From: Litomosoides sigmodontis
Taxonomy: Eukaryota > Nematoda > Chromadorea > Rhabditida > Onchocercidae
DNA length: 64,000 nt
Reading direction: 5' to 3'
NCBI GenBank assembly: GCA_963070105.1
Contig: OY718804.1
Span: forward strand, 6,905,317-6,969,316
The notes beneath the pieces were generated by a model. The model saw nothing but the letters and a program-made list of their open reading frames with translations. It was not told the DNA's origin and made no database searches. Each line of letters begins with the position of its first letter. Positions within the stretch are counted from its first letter, which is position 1. Positions 12,401 through 23,252 of this stretch are shown one piece after another. A program made the position numbers and the translations under genes.

Positions 12401-14839
12401 AGTTGGCTATTGCAGTTTGATCATCTAATCGATCATCATCGGTCCGATATCGCTGTTACCCCTATCTCTTATCATTATCACAATTTTCCCCTGTTAATCA
12501 CACATTTTGAGGAGGAATAGAGAAATTGTCTTGTGAATATGAACCTTTTACTTTTTGCTATTTCATCACACAAAACTATATTAATTGAATGGATGAATAA
12601 AGAGTTTGAGGAAAACTAAAGAAATGAGGAAAAAAAACAATGGCTTGTTTTCCTCTCGCCGCCATCTCTCTCTCTCTCTCCCTCTCCCTGCGTCTTTGTC
12701 CACTCTAAGAAGAAAAGTGAGAAATGAAATAAACAAAAAGAAAAATCCAAAAGTACTAATTTTAGTTAGCGAAGTAATTTGAAAATAATACGAACTAGGA
12801 GCTGTTACTATCAATCATTTAATTAGCAATTCACTTAGCTAACAAACGACGATAGTCAAGCGATAGTTAGCTACTTACGGCACATCTCCTGTCTTATCTT
12901 TAAGTAATTCTCGAGAGGTGGCATACAACGTTCCGACGTTCAACTCTACGCCTCAGCGATACAACACTACAGGGATGTTCACGAAGCAGAGAAGTCATTG
13001 CACGGCTCTTTTTATTTATTTGCATCATTGCACTACGAACGATTCTCCGACTAATTTCCCGAGAAATTCATTCCCCCCGGAATTCCTCTCTCCAAATCAA
13101 TTCTGCAAAATGCTAATCGCAAAAGAAAAAGAAAATTTGCGAGAGAATTAATAATTTGACAACTTTAGTTCCATTAAGAAGAAAAAGGAAAATCGATTTA
13201 CTGAGAGCATTGCCCCCAAATTGTGTTTAATTCAATTAAAATTATAAAAAATGATTTTGACAGATAGGTGGGCGATTCGTCCACCCTCTACCGTATCAAG
13301 TAGATTCGGCAAACTTTCAGAAGCGACTTTAAGAATCGAAAAAAACCACCACATTTGAGCTGATAAATATTTGCATTCCAAAACTGTTTGCAAAAAAGGT
13401 TTTAATCGGCTTCATTTAAAAATCCCAAATTATTCATTTTTTTCTCCTTTGCATTATTATTTTCTATTCTATCATTTCGTGCTAAATTTATTTCAAATAT
13501 CTAACTAGCAACAACACGGTTCATTAAAATGGCTAAATGATACTTGAAAATGCCACGCGTCTGTGATCGGCGGGGAAATTTTTATTAGTTTAGTCATTCA
13601 TCCCTAATGTGTAAGGAATGAACTGAATGCATTCATTTCAACTTTGTACAGTTAGCGCAATCGTTGCTTTTTCGCCTTCCTTTCCGTTTGATTTAATTAA
13701 AGAATTTTAAATTGTCCAACCTTCTACAACACAAGAATTTCAACAATCTCACGGGATGTTCGCATCATTTTCGAATGACTGTAATTTTATACCAGAAATA
13801 CTGACGGAGGGATAGTTTGGATTTTCATAGTTCCCCAGCAACCTTCCCGATACAATGCAATTTTATTATGGAGTGAAAATAGGATGAACAATGGAAAATA
13901 GTAAATTATTTATTTTAATTTCGTGCTTAAAATTAGGAAGAATGATGCCATGAATTATTTAAAATTAAATTTGCAAAGAAAAAAGAAAAGAAGTTCCAAT
14001 AATGGCAAAGCCATTTAACTAGGAATCGAAAATTTAGAATAACTCCAAGAGGTAAATGAACTCGGTAATATCAATGATAGTACAGCGATGTAATTCTAAT
14101 TTTTTTTATTTCAAATTTTATTGGAAATAGTGCACTGCAGCGAATTTAAGAGGTGGCATTTGCAACTTTTCAGTAAAATTCAATTTAATCTCAAACAATA
14201 ATTTCAGCTTCTATGATGCAAACGAAAAACATTCAATGATATAAACAAGTGGGAGTTAAAATGAAATCTAAATTTAATTTACTAAAGCTCACTAAAACTC
14301 TCCTTTCCCTCTTTTCCCCTCTCTCTCTCTCCCCCTCCCCTCCTTCTAATGGTCGCAAAAAGCAAATACGCCTGACAGCTATTGAAGTGACAATGTGCCT
14401 ATTAATGAGAGTTCAAATTCTCATTTTTGTGAGAACTTCTCAAATATAAAACTAATGGATAAGAACTTTGCATTTATTTATTTTTTTGCTAATCTGTTTG
14501 TTTTGCCAATTTTTTTCTTTTAAACACTCCTAAGGCTTCAAAGCGCATTTTCAGAATTCATAAATATTGGATTATATCAATGAAGCAAAAGAATCAAAAA
14601 TCCTATATTTGCCATGAAGTTTTTGGTCTCTAAAAACAAGCAATAAATTAGCAAGAATTAAGCAAGCTTTAAGTTAATGTTTAGTAAATAAGTATTTTGA
14701 ATGTTGCAAAGTAAAATTGATATGTTTAAATTTATCTTAGACATTAAATTTATTTACGACCTTTATTCTCTTCCTCCTGATACTAATGAATGGTTCATAT
14801 TCATAATCAAACTTCCACGTAGCAAGTTCAAAACGATTA
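9493..14839. other. 5.3-kb stretch with no recognised gene
   Basis: AT-rich DNA with short pyrimidine runs (10552-10574, 12664-12684, 14305-14342). Open frames are short (under 80 codons), lack recognisable motifs and do not join into exons with closing phases. The 5' control region of the GPCR gene should be at the left end and the 3' flank of the protease gene at the right end. Nothing else is supported. Confidence 0.5.
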
Positions 14840-17800
14840 TTATTTCGACGGTGCAAAACCAATCTGTTCATTATGAATATCATAAATTTGACAATATTGT
14901 CTGATAAAAGGATCACCAAATATCCAGGTTGGTCCAAAACCGTTACCTTCCATTGCAAAGAATGAAAAAATACACGTGTTCTTTTCAACCTGAAATGTAC
15001 ATAACGTACAGTTTTAAATCACAAACAGTTATACAGTATTATCAAACTCTACCATACATTAATCAATAGCTGCTACTAATTTTTTTTTTAATTTAATAAT
15101 GAAAATTTATTTTTTCTTATTTCCTCCTTATTTATCAGAAAAGTGTATTTCTCCCGAATTAAAATAAATAATTAATAAGCCACTTAAGCTGGAAGTAAAA
15201 TATGTAGTTTAGTTTTCTTTCAGTTCCAACATACCATAACGATATAATTTTCTGGCTGTATGTTATACTCGTGCGAACCAATGATTAGTGTTACTGGCGG
15301 AGGCTTCGCTTCACATTTTATGAAAAACATTTCTTCGTTCTCATCGTACTAAAATACACTTTTTTTCAGTATTAAAAAATTTTTGCAAAAATGAATTGCA
15401 ACTAACGAAGCGAGCTATAAAACTTCTAATTCACTTTGCAATGAAAACGTTTTTATACTTTCGCTCTGAGAGTTGCACCTAAACGATTGATAATAGCAGC
15501 CGGTCCGGCAATTAATGACGTTCCCGTGTCTGAAATCGCTTCCCATGTTCCACTTATCGAATAATCACCGGCTTTAACACCACGTAAACGGAACTGCCAA
15601 AATGTTGCTGATGATAATGGCACATAATCAATCACGTCACCGCAATTAACATCATCGATGGAACCATATGAAAACAAACCACCGACGACGTTTTCTTGTG
15701 CACCCTTAAATAATACTTTGCTAATAACATCTTGTTACATTAACAAAAATCTCTCAATAATCGATATTTGCAAAATAAATAGTAGTTCCAAAAGTTTCCG
15801 CAGATTTGTCTGCTGCAATGCACCGTAGCCACTGGTGGGACAATACCGTATCGTGAACATTAATGTTAAGAGGCCATTACTGTGCTAGAGACTACTACTG
15901 TACTGTGAGTGAAACCGAAATTAAATTTGCAGGAAATTTTAATGAAATGAAAGCAATGAAATTAAAAGTATGCGAATCGTTTACTCGGCGATCTAACCAA
16001 ACAGTGAAAAGAGGTAGCTTAAGAATGTTCTGATCAATTGCAGCAATTAGCGGCGGCTTAACACCTTCCACAGCAATCGACGTAAAAGCCAAGCCAACGA
16101 TGCCATCAACTGGATCGTCCTCGAATCCACTCAGTTTTCGAGCCAATCCAAATGTTATATTTGGAATTATCAATGAATCATTCTGTTCTGATCCAAACTA
16201 AAACAAAAAAAAATTATCAAAAATGTCTATAAAAGTAGTTTCCAAATTTTAATTAAACCAAACGTTGCAATCCTCTGACACTGACACAACCTGCAATAGT
16301 TGTGGATGAACCAGTAATGTACCAAATGATAACAGTGCAGGCAGTTACATCATATCATATCATATCCTTTCCCAACTTAGAATTCTGCTAGGTTCTCGAT
16401 ATCTAGCCTTATCAGCCAAGAGAGTTGGAGGAGTAACGGAGACAGTCCCAACAATTCCCTATACAAAGCAAATATCTTATGATATTATAATGATTATATA
16501 TTTATCAATAAAAGAATAGAAAGCTGGCTGACAAGAGAAATGTTCGTAAAAGATACATTCAAAGTAATTTGTCATAAATTAAATCACAGTACAAGAAGTC
16601 AAGAGTGGTAGAGAAAATTCAGGAAGAAAGATTATTCCCAGTCTATCCTACCTACTACAGTTCTATCACTGATATCAGTCAATGCAGCGATCAGTTTAGC
16701 AATGATGAAAAATGAATTTTTGGAAGAAAAAAGAAACTAACAGCAAAATAATCCTTTCCCAACAATCCATGCGCATTTGATCCATCACCGTACAGTATCG
16801 ACCAGATACGGCCATCTTCCTGGTATGTTTTGGACTGCGATGGATTGAAGCGATTCTTTTCCAGGCAATTAGACGCAACACAGTTTACTTCCGGAATCCA
16901 TACATTTGACGATCCTGTATCCAACACCACCAAAAATGTCTGCTTTCCGACGGGCGAACCAAGCGACACGTTCGCAACGTATTCCATATCGTCGTAATCA
17001 TAAACCTAACCAATGAATTAAAGATGCAACCGTTAGAAAGAAGCACTACTCATTACATCTTCGATAAAATTTTTAAAAAATGTCAACAAATTTAAAGCGC
17101 TCCAAAAAAAATTGCAACAAAATTGATAGTTTGATAAATTCTGTTTTTCTTAAGGTCAACATTTTTCAATTTCAATAACTATGTTCCACTTCACTGTTTT
17201 CATCTTTTCGATGATTTTGCTGACGTTTTATAAAATTTTAATTTAACAACAAATTCTTAACGAATTCTTCTTTGATCTCGTTAGGTGGTAGCAACAGCAG
17301 TCGGTAATCTCGTAGCCAAACATTGAAATAATTTGCAGGCAGAGTAATGTACGTTTAGTGAGGTGAAATGCTGGCAATCTTACTTCCAATTCAGTGGAAA
17401 GAGAAATTAAACAGCATATTAGCAGTATTCGTTATCATTTTTTACCCCTATTTTATCCCCACGTGAACTTACGTCTTACGTAAAATCAAGACTGTCCAAT
17501 CAATGCGAGAATACGGTTATTCGAGGAGATTAATATGTCACAAGCACAATTAATTGGCTTACTCGTTCGCCAATTTTTGTTCGTAAACGAGTGGTTCGGA
17601 AATGATTCTTCTTTTTAAGATGCTTCGACCACAGACCTTTCTTGAAAAGCTTCTTTCGTTTGCTTTCAACTTTCACCAATTGAGTCTGAACAAAAGAAGT
17701 GTGTGCAATGAACAGTAGATTGAGGATAATTAAAAATATCGAATAAAATTAAAGTTTTATTAAATGAGACGAACTTTTAACTTACTTTGTACATAGCAGC

Positions 17801-17842
17801 TACGGTGCAAATCAGTAGAACCGTTATGAGAAACACTTTCAT
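14840..17842 (-). CDS. Pepsin-like aspartic protease (family A1)
   Basis: Seven exons join with all phases closing: 17786-17842, 17563-17685, 16742-17005, 15985-16197, 15459-15704, 15235-15348 and 14840-14989, giving 388 aa. The ATG at 17842 opens a clear signal peptide (MKVFLITVLLICTVAAMYK). A very basic propeptide follows, rich in KKK/KRKK. The mature enzyme has both catalytic motifs, LDTGSSNVW (Asp near residue 89) and SDTGTS (Asp near residue 278), the flap YGDGS, DDPVDGIVGLAF, and the C-terminal WIFGDPFIRQY. It is therefore predicted to be an active secreted or lysosomal endopeptidase; in parasitic nematodes such enzymes digest host or dietary protein. One oddity is that the exon 3-4 junction reads DYFA|FGSEQ, about five residues short of the usual xDTVRFG strand. 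A microexon may have been missed in the 544-bp intron. An extra propeptide exon near 17270-17345 is also possible. Confidence 0.88.
16342..16368. repeat. short CATAT pentanucleotide repeat
   Basis: tcatatcatatcatatc sits in the intron between the two N-lobe exons of the protease gene. No function is suggested. Confidence 0.6.
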
Positions 17843-18919
17843 TACAGAAGAGGAAGCTTATTGTAATTGCAGTAACAAACAAAGCCTTAGCTGAAATATC
17901 GTTCTTGTTACTAATTTGAACAAATTTAATAATATTCCTAAAAGGCAAATATTTGAAGAAAGAAATGAACTTGCTTGATATGAGAAAGCATTGGTAGAGT
18001 ACAGTGCCAAATAAATTCACACCTTATCAGTGCATATGCTGATTGTTATGTATGGAATGATTCCTCCCTCTTATCACTTATCAATTATGAAATCTTTAGA
18101 GAGGGGAAATACTATATTCCAGGTGAAATTCTACAAAAACATAGCAACCCTTGCGGACAACTGCTCACTTCTCTATGTCAATATCGTCTACTACCATATA
18201 CCATGCTGCACAGAGCGTTAGGTATGGTAAACAAGGTAATATTTTGGCTCTTTAAAATAGTTGCGAAAAGGGCACTGTAGATTTACTGTAACAGGAAAGA
18301 TATGAGCAAGCTCAAACTCTGAAGAGTGTAATGATAATTAGTAATTGTTGTGTCCATTACTTATCAAAGAATTTCATTTATATGTTTACACAATTAAATT
18401 GTTTGTGTAACTTGAAGCAATGAGTGAATTGAAATGTAATGAAGCGATGTGTCACACGTGGGCAGTACACGTATCTCTAATTGAAATGACTGTGGTACTG
18501 ATAGTGTTTACATAACGGCACATTCAGAAATGGGTTTGTGAACCATAGGAGCGATAACGCCCATACACATAGTTCCATTAAAATGGTTGGCGTTGGATCG
18601 GTGCTCGAGTTGCTACTTTCTAGTGATCACTAGCGGAAGATATTTTGACTTACTCGATGATACAAGTAGTTTTAGGCTAGGCTTCTCTAGTGTTACGGAT
18701 GTTTTTGAGTTATATTTGGTTGTGGTATTTTTGGCTTATTACTAGTTTGATGAGGAAATTTGATATGGAAAGGATGGCTTCTTCATACGTAATGATTTAC
18801 AGTCAGGTCGCTATGTTTCAAGCGAGTGACATGGCTTCTCGTGTTACAGAATCTGTTAAGGTTCCGTCGATATCATGCGAAAAGTATTTCTTTTATAGGT
18901 ATTTAGAGATTGTCAAAAA
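17843..18919. other. divergent intergenic region
   Basis: About 1.1 kb separates the protease start (minus) from the PDCD5 start (plus), so both 5' control regions should lie here. Open frames at 18030-18221 and 18690-18956 have no motif; the second overlaps PDCD5 exon 1 in another frame. No clear TATA element can be singled out in the AT-rich background. Confidence 0.4.
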
Positions 18920-20238
18920 ATGGCCGATGATGGGATGGAAAAGTTGGGAGAGGTAAGAGATTCGTTATCTTTTATGATTTTCTAAGTATTGTTATCCATT
19001 CTCATCTCCTATTTCGACATCATGTTATGCAGTACGATTTGCTAAAATTCTTTTGTTATTTCAAAATATTTCCAAATTTACATGAGCAATGACTGATAAG
19101 GTTTTACACTCCATTGCAGGAAAAAATCAGTGATCGAGTAGGGAATGCTCAATCTAATAAAGCAAAAGAGGCTGCTGAGCGTGAGAAAAACATGAAAAAC
19201 GCCATTCTATCACAGGTTGCAATTTCTCATCTGTTTCATCTCAGATTCAGCCAAATCAGTCGGTCTGGTTTCCGTTTCCGTTATTAACATAGTATGGCGG
19301 TATCCAACTCGTCAATATTACCATCATGCTGTTCGCTGCATTAAGATATTTGTTGGACTTCAAGCATCCAACTTACAATTTTCATTTCCAGTAAGCAACT
19401 TATTGCACTGAATATATCTATCTCCAGCTGTAGGTCCTTGATCAAGATGCAATGGCACGGTTAAGCAATTTATCTGCAGCAAAACCTGAAAAATCTACGA
19501 TGGTGGAAAATATGATCGTACAAATGGCAAGGTAGGTCTTTTTGTTAAAGCTTTGTTTTTTTTTACAGAAGGTTATTCCATATCAGTTCTGCCTGTTGTG
19601 ATACTGCGACTCAAGCAGGTTCAGGAATTGCATTTTTACTTCATCTACTTTTCAAGTTTGCAATAAGTACCATCATTTTAAGATTCGTACATTCATCGGC
19701 AGAGAGACGAGTAAGGCTTTCTGACTGACAACAGTTTTGCTTCTGAATTTTTAAAAATGATCTCTTTCGGTTTACTCTGCGATCCTTGGTCTTTTCTGAT
19801 AGTGATAGATTCATTCTTTTTACCAGCTGATAGTTTCAGTTCTAGTCTTTTGTTTCTTCAGCAAAACGCTACTTTAGATGGTTTATGTTACATTTTCTTT
19901 AGAAGGGGACAGATAATGGGTAAAATGAACGACGAAACATTAAGACAATTGCTGACTCGTTTTTCAGAAAATACTCGACAAACAACAACTGTCAAGGTAG
20001 GAATTTACTGAAGCATTTTCTAGGAGAGTTCACGGTCTTCAGCAAGAAGTTTTCAGCTTTAAAAATTTTTATTTTTGGTACAAATAATTTAAAATAAAAT
20101 ATTTTTGGTCTAAAAGTGTCCAAGACGTTGTTGAATTTTTTCCAGTTTCTATTTCTTTTTTTTCTGAATATTTGAAAATTTTAACTTTTCATGTAGTTCG
20201 ATAGAAGACGAGCAGCAATCGATTCCGACTCTGATTAA
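18920..20238 (+). CDS. pdcd-5: PDCD5 (programmed cell death 5) homologue
   Basis: Five exons close exactly: 18920-18952, 19120-19215, 19434-19531, 19903-19996 and 20197-20238, giving 120 aa, close to the 125 aa of human PDCD5. Family hallmarks are in order: an acidic N terminus ([11 protein letters not shown]), [52 protein letters not shown] and TTTVKFDRRR with an acidic Asp/Ser tail. PDCD5 is a small conserved three-helix-bundle protein of cytosol and nucleus, linked to apoptosis and to regulation of the TRiC/CCT chaperonin. Every intron is GT-AG. The gene is divergent from the protease and convergent with MED18. The start at 18920 follows an AAAAA context and gives a family-typical N terminus. 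Confidence 0.95.
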
Positions 20239-21210
20239 CCTATTTCATATCATATTTGATTTTGTTCATCTGATAATATTAGTAATGCTTTTATGGAAAC
20301 TACTTCTATGAACGACGAAGTCGCTGCTATGATTTAGCGTCCTCGCTTGGCAGATTTCTAGTCCAACATTCACATTTTCTTTTCCAAGATCTTATTGCTA
20401 AGAATGCCTGGTATGGCATATCGATCTTAGCGAGGTATAGCTTCAAGCCTCACTATGTCGATCTCGAGTTACTTCCATGTTTTACTCAAATATCCATTTT
20501 GGCTATCGTTTGATAGGTGGGAACTATGATCCTAGTCTGTTAATAGTTTTAATCGCTTCTTATTTAACGCATCCGTTTTTTGTTATCCAGATGCGAGATT
20601 ATTTACCCAATGTTTTATTTTCATATTTTGTGATGCAACATCTGTGGTGTTGTTCGATGTTTTCGTTTTTTTTAATATAAATAGGTATAACATAAATAAA
20701 AAAAATAAAAATTCAATACATAATATTATATTAAATTCATTTTTTTCCTAGCATTGAAAAGTCTTAGCTGAGACAGTGAAGGTCAGTTGGCTGTTTTCAC
20801 ATAACTCTTACTTTCACATAGAGTCATTTTCATTGAATTCCTGAGAATCCTATGGAAAATATTCCTCTAAAGGGATCATAATTATTTTGTGTAACTTTTT
20901 AAAAAAAGATCTGGGCTCTATAGTTTAATGACAAATACAATAAAAACAGATAAATATTATTGCAATCGTCTCCAATATTCCACCTTTTGCATATCGCAAA
21001 TCCTAAAAAAAATTTGTCCATTGGTTCACTTGACGACTCCAATTGCTAGCGACGCTTCTGAGCATTATTCAGTAAATAATAATTTGAGAGACTTCTCTCA
21101 GAGCTTTATGAAGTAGGAACTACTGTTGCATACAAATAAAAATATTGTTGAGTTAAATAGTAAAATTTAACAAAAATGTTGCTGGATAAAATTAGTGAAA
21201 CAAATGCAAC
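20239..21210. other. intergenic, between convergent PDCD5 and MED18
   Basis: AT-rich 3' flanks of both genes, with AATAAA-like sequences on the plus strand (ataaataaaaaaaataaaa near 20690-20710). No gene was recognised. A plus-strand reading near 21013 contains PLVHL, which resembles the MED18 C terminus but is on the wrong strand. Confidence 0.45.
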
Positions 21211-22283
21211 TTACGGGCTAACTTGGTCCGCGAATGAGCGAAGTGCTTTGGCTGTTGTCATGTATTCCTTAGTATCCGGCAAAGCAACGCTCATTTCGAT
21301 TAGCAGCGAATCTGATAATGGCTTCAAAACATTAGGATCATAGGTTCCTATTTTCTCGGTTCTTGTAATGTTGTTAATGATAATCTGAAATTTAATCCGA
21401 AAGAAGCTTTTTCCTTGTCAAAATGACGAAGTAAGTCACTTTCAACACGGGAATACTACTTTCAATAGCAACAATATTCACCTTTATATGTCCTTTCGTA
21501 AACAGATATCCTTTTGTAAGGTATTCATAGTCCATCCTGGAAATAAATCATAAAAATGCTCCAACTTAATTCTTAAAGGCTCATCGTTTCCAGTAAGAAG
21601 AGAAGCAGCACACTGTTAAGTGTCAATGGACAAGTTAAAACCCTTCACTGAGTTTCTTCACTGAATGTATGTTTGTTAAATATGAATAAACGTAGAAAGA
21701 TGTAAAAAGTCAGATTTACCTTAGTCCTAATGTTTTTACAAACTCCATCATATTGTTTGAATAAATCAGTGAATCAATGGATTTCCGTATAATAGTAGGA
21801 CAGTTAGCGTCTGGTTCTGCCGCTCCCATATATCGAAAATGCCATTGGAAACTATTTGCATCTGGTCCGCCAAATTTTCGCCTTAAGCGAACTGTCACAT
21901 CAGGATCTTGGCCTGTTTCTGAAAGAAATATATATGGAGGTAGAGTGAATTAGGTGAGCAGGAAAGAAAACGGTTGAGGCAAAAATTTCTCTCATACCAA
22001 GCAAGTAAAAGTGAAAAAAAATACCACTGGAAAAATTCATCATTTCGAGACATTGATTCTGTATGCATAAAGAAACAGATCAACTCTTTCATATATACTA
22101 TCTCAACCAAAGTAGATGTAAAAGGATTTCAGTTGACATACTGAGGCTAAAAACCATCTCGTGTTCGTTGAATGAATGTTGTCCCGGGTCACAAAGGCCA
22201 CGTAATCTTTGCAAAAGTTTCTCCTCATGCTCCTTGAGTACGCTCCCATATAATATACATTCCTCCAACAAATCAGTTTTCAT
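21211..22283 (-). CDS. mdt-18: Mediator complex subunit 18 (MED18)
   Basis: Four exons close exactly: 22142-22283, 21720-21918, 21482-21536 and 21211-21384, giving 189 aa (human MED18 has 208). The N terminus contains LYGSVLKEHEEKLLQRLRGL followed by CDPG and HEMVFSL, matching the family's LLQGSV..RLRGLCD..EMVF block. Later come FQWHFRYMGAAEPD, the strand-helix segment DYEYLTKGYLFTKGHIKI and a C-terminal block ending KALRSFADQVSP. MED18 belongs to the head module of Mediator, where with MED20 it forms a beta-barrel heterodimer contacting RNA polymerase II. An in-frame TGA lies just upstream of the ATG at 22283. A GTAAGT overlaps the stop codon, so a spliced C-terminal extension is conceivable, but no matching exon was found. 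Confidence 0.93.
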
Positions 22284-23252
22284 AACTATTCATGCATTTG
22301 CTGGTGGCTATAGCCATACTTAATAAGCCAAATCAAATAAATGTTAACGCTGCCTTCTATTGAGCCGAAAAAAACAGAAGGGCCGACATGACTTACAACC
22401 TTGCATTGATAAGCCGAATTCGACGGCAATGTGCTGGCAGTAACTGGAACACTGGAAATAACCTCACGACTTCGCTCCGAGAACCGCTCCATTTCCCGGC
22501 TAATCACGACGGAATCCTCCAGCAGAAACAAGCTGCACACAGCTAATTACGCGCGAGATCGGTGAACTAAAATACATCATAAACCACTGTTACCGCTGTG
22601 AAAGAGCGCACCAGTGATGACAAGTGCAATAAATCTAAGGTCCAAGTGCCTACAGTCGGGACATCCCACGTCCAAGCGAAGCATCCCATGCACTTTCTTC
22701 TGGACGTCTCTCAGGACGCTTGGTAATTCCTGGTCGGCCTTCACGTGTTTCATTAGTAGCGAATTTGTCGAGTTCAGTCCACCGGTTGAGGTGGGTAGGA
22801 TCGAGGATGTTTGCTTTGCTCTGAATTCCCTTGTTTATTAGAGCTAATGAATAAACACATCAATTTCTGTCTTTTTTCATACTAATTTATTATTGGCTAA
22901 GTGAGATAGATAGTTGCATTGAAGTCAGTTTTTACAACGCAGAAAATGAGAAGGAATGAATAGATGGCACTTCTCGCATTCTTTTTTCGTGCACAAATTT
23001 CTGTATAAATTCATTGGCTTCTTTATTTTAAATTTGGTCACAAAAACAAGGAAAATTAGCTACAACAACGAAATAGTCATTTAGATGAAGCGGTCACTTT
23101 TATCATTGCTTACTTCATTCTTGACTTCTCTGTTCACTATTTTCCTGCAAAAAAGCTCTCCTGACAATTGTCCTTCATTATTTTAAAGTAACATATATAT
23201 GCGAAAGATGTCAGCTATTTTTTGAGAGATTTAATTTCACAGTTACATGTGC
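22284..23252 (-). other. spacer upstream of MED18, with a possible unassigned exon
   Basis: About 970 bp between two minus-strand genes. The segment 22390-22550 is less AT-rich than its surroundings and stays open on the minus strand (containing ISREMERFSERSREVISSVP), with a possible donor near 22400. It might be a 5' UTR exon of MED18 or a remnant exon; I recognise no domain. Confidence 0.3.

Noticed and set aside
10500..12900. Possible genes in the 9.5-14.8 kb gap
   Set aside because: Short pyrimidine runs and small frames only; no exons with closing phases or motifs.
21013..21116. Plus-strand PLVHL reading near the MED18 3' end
   Set aside because: It resembles the MED18 C terminus but is on the opposite strand, so it cannot be its last exon; MED18 already ends with an in-frame stop at 21211.
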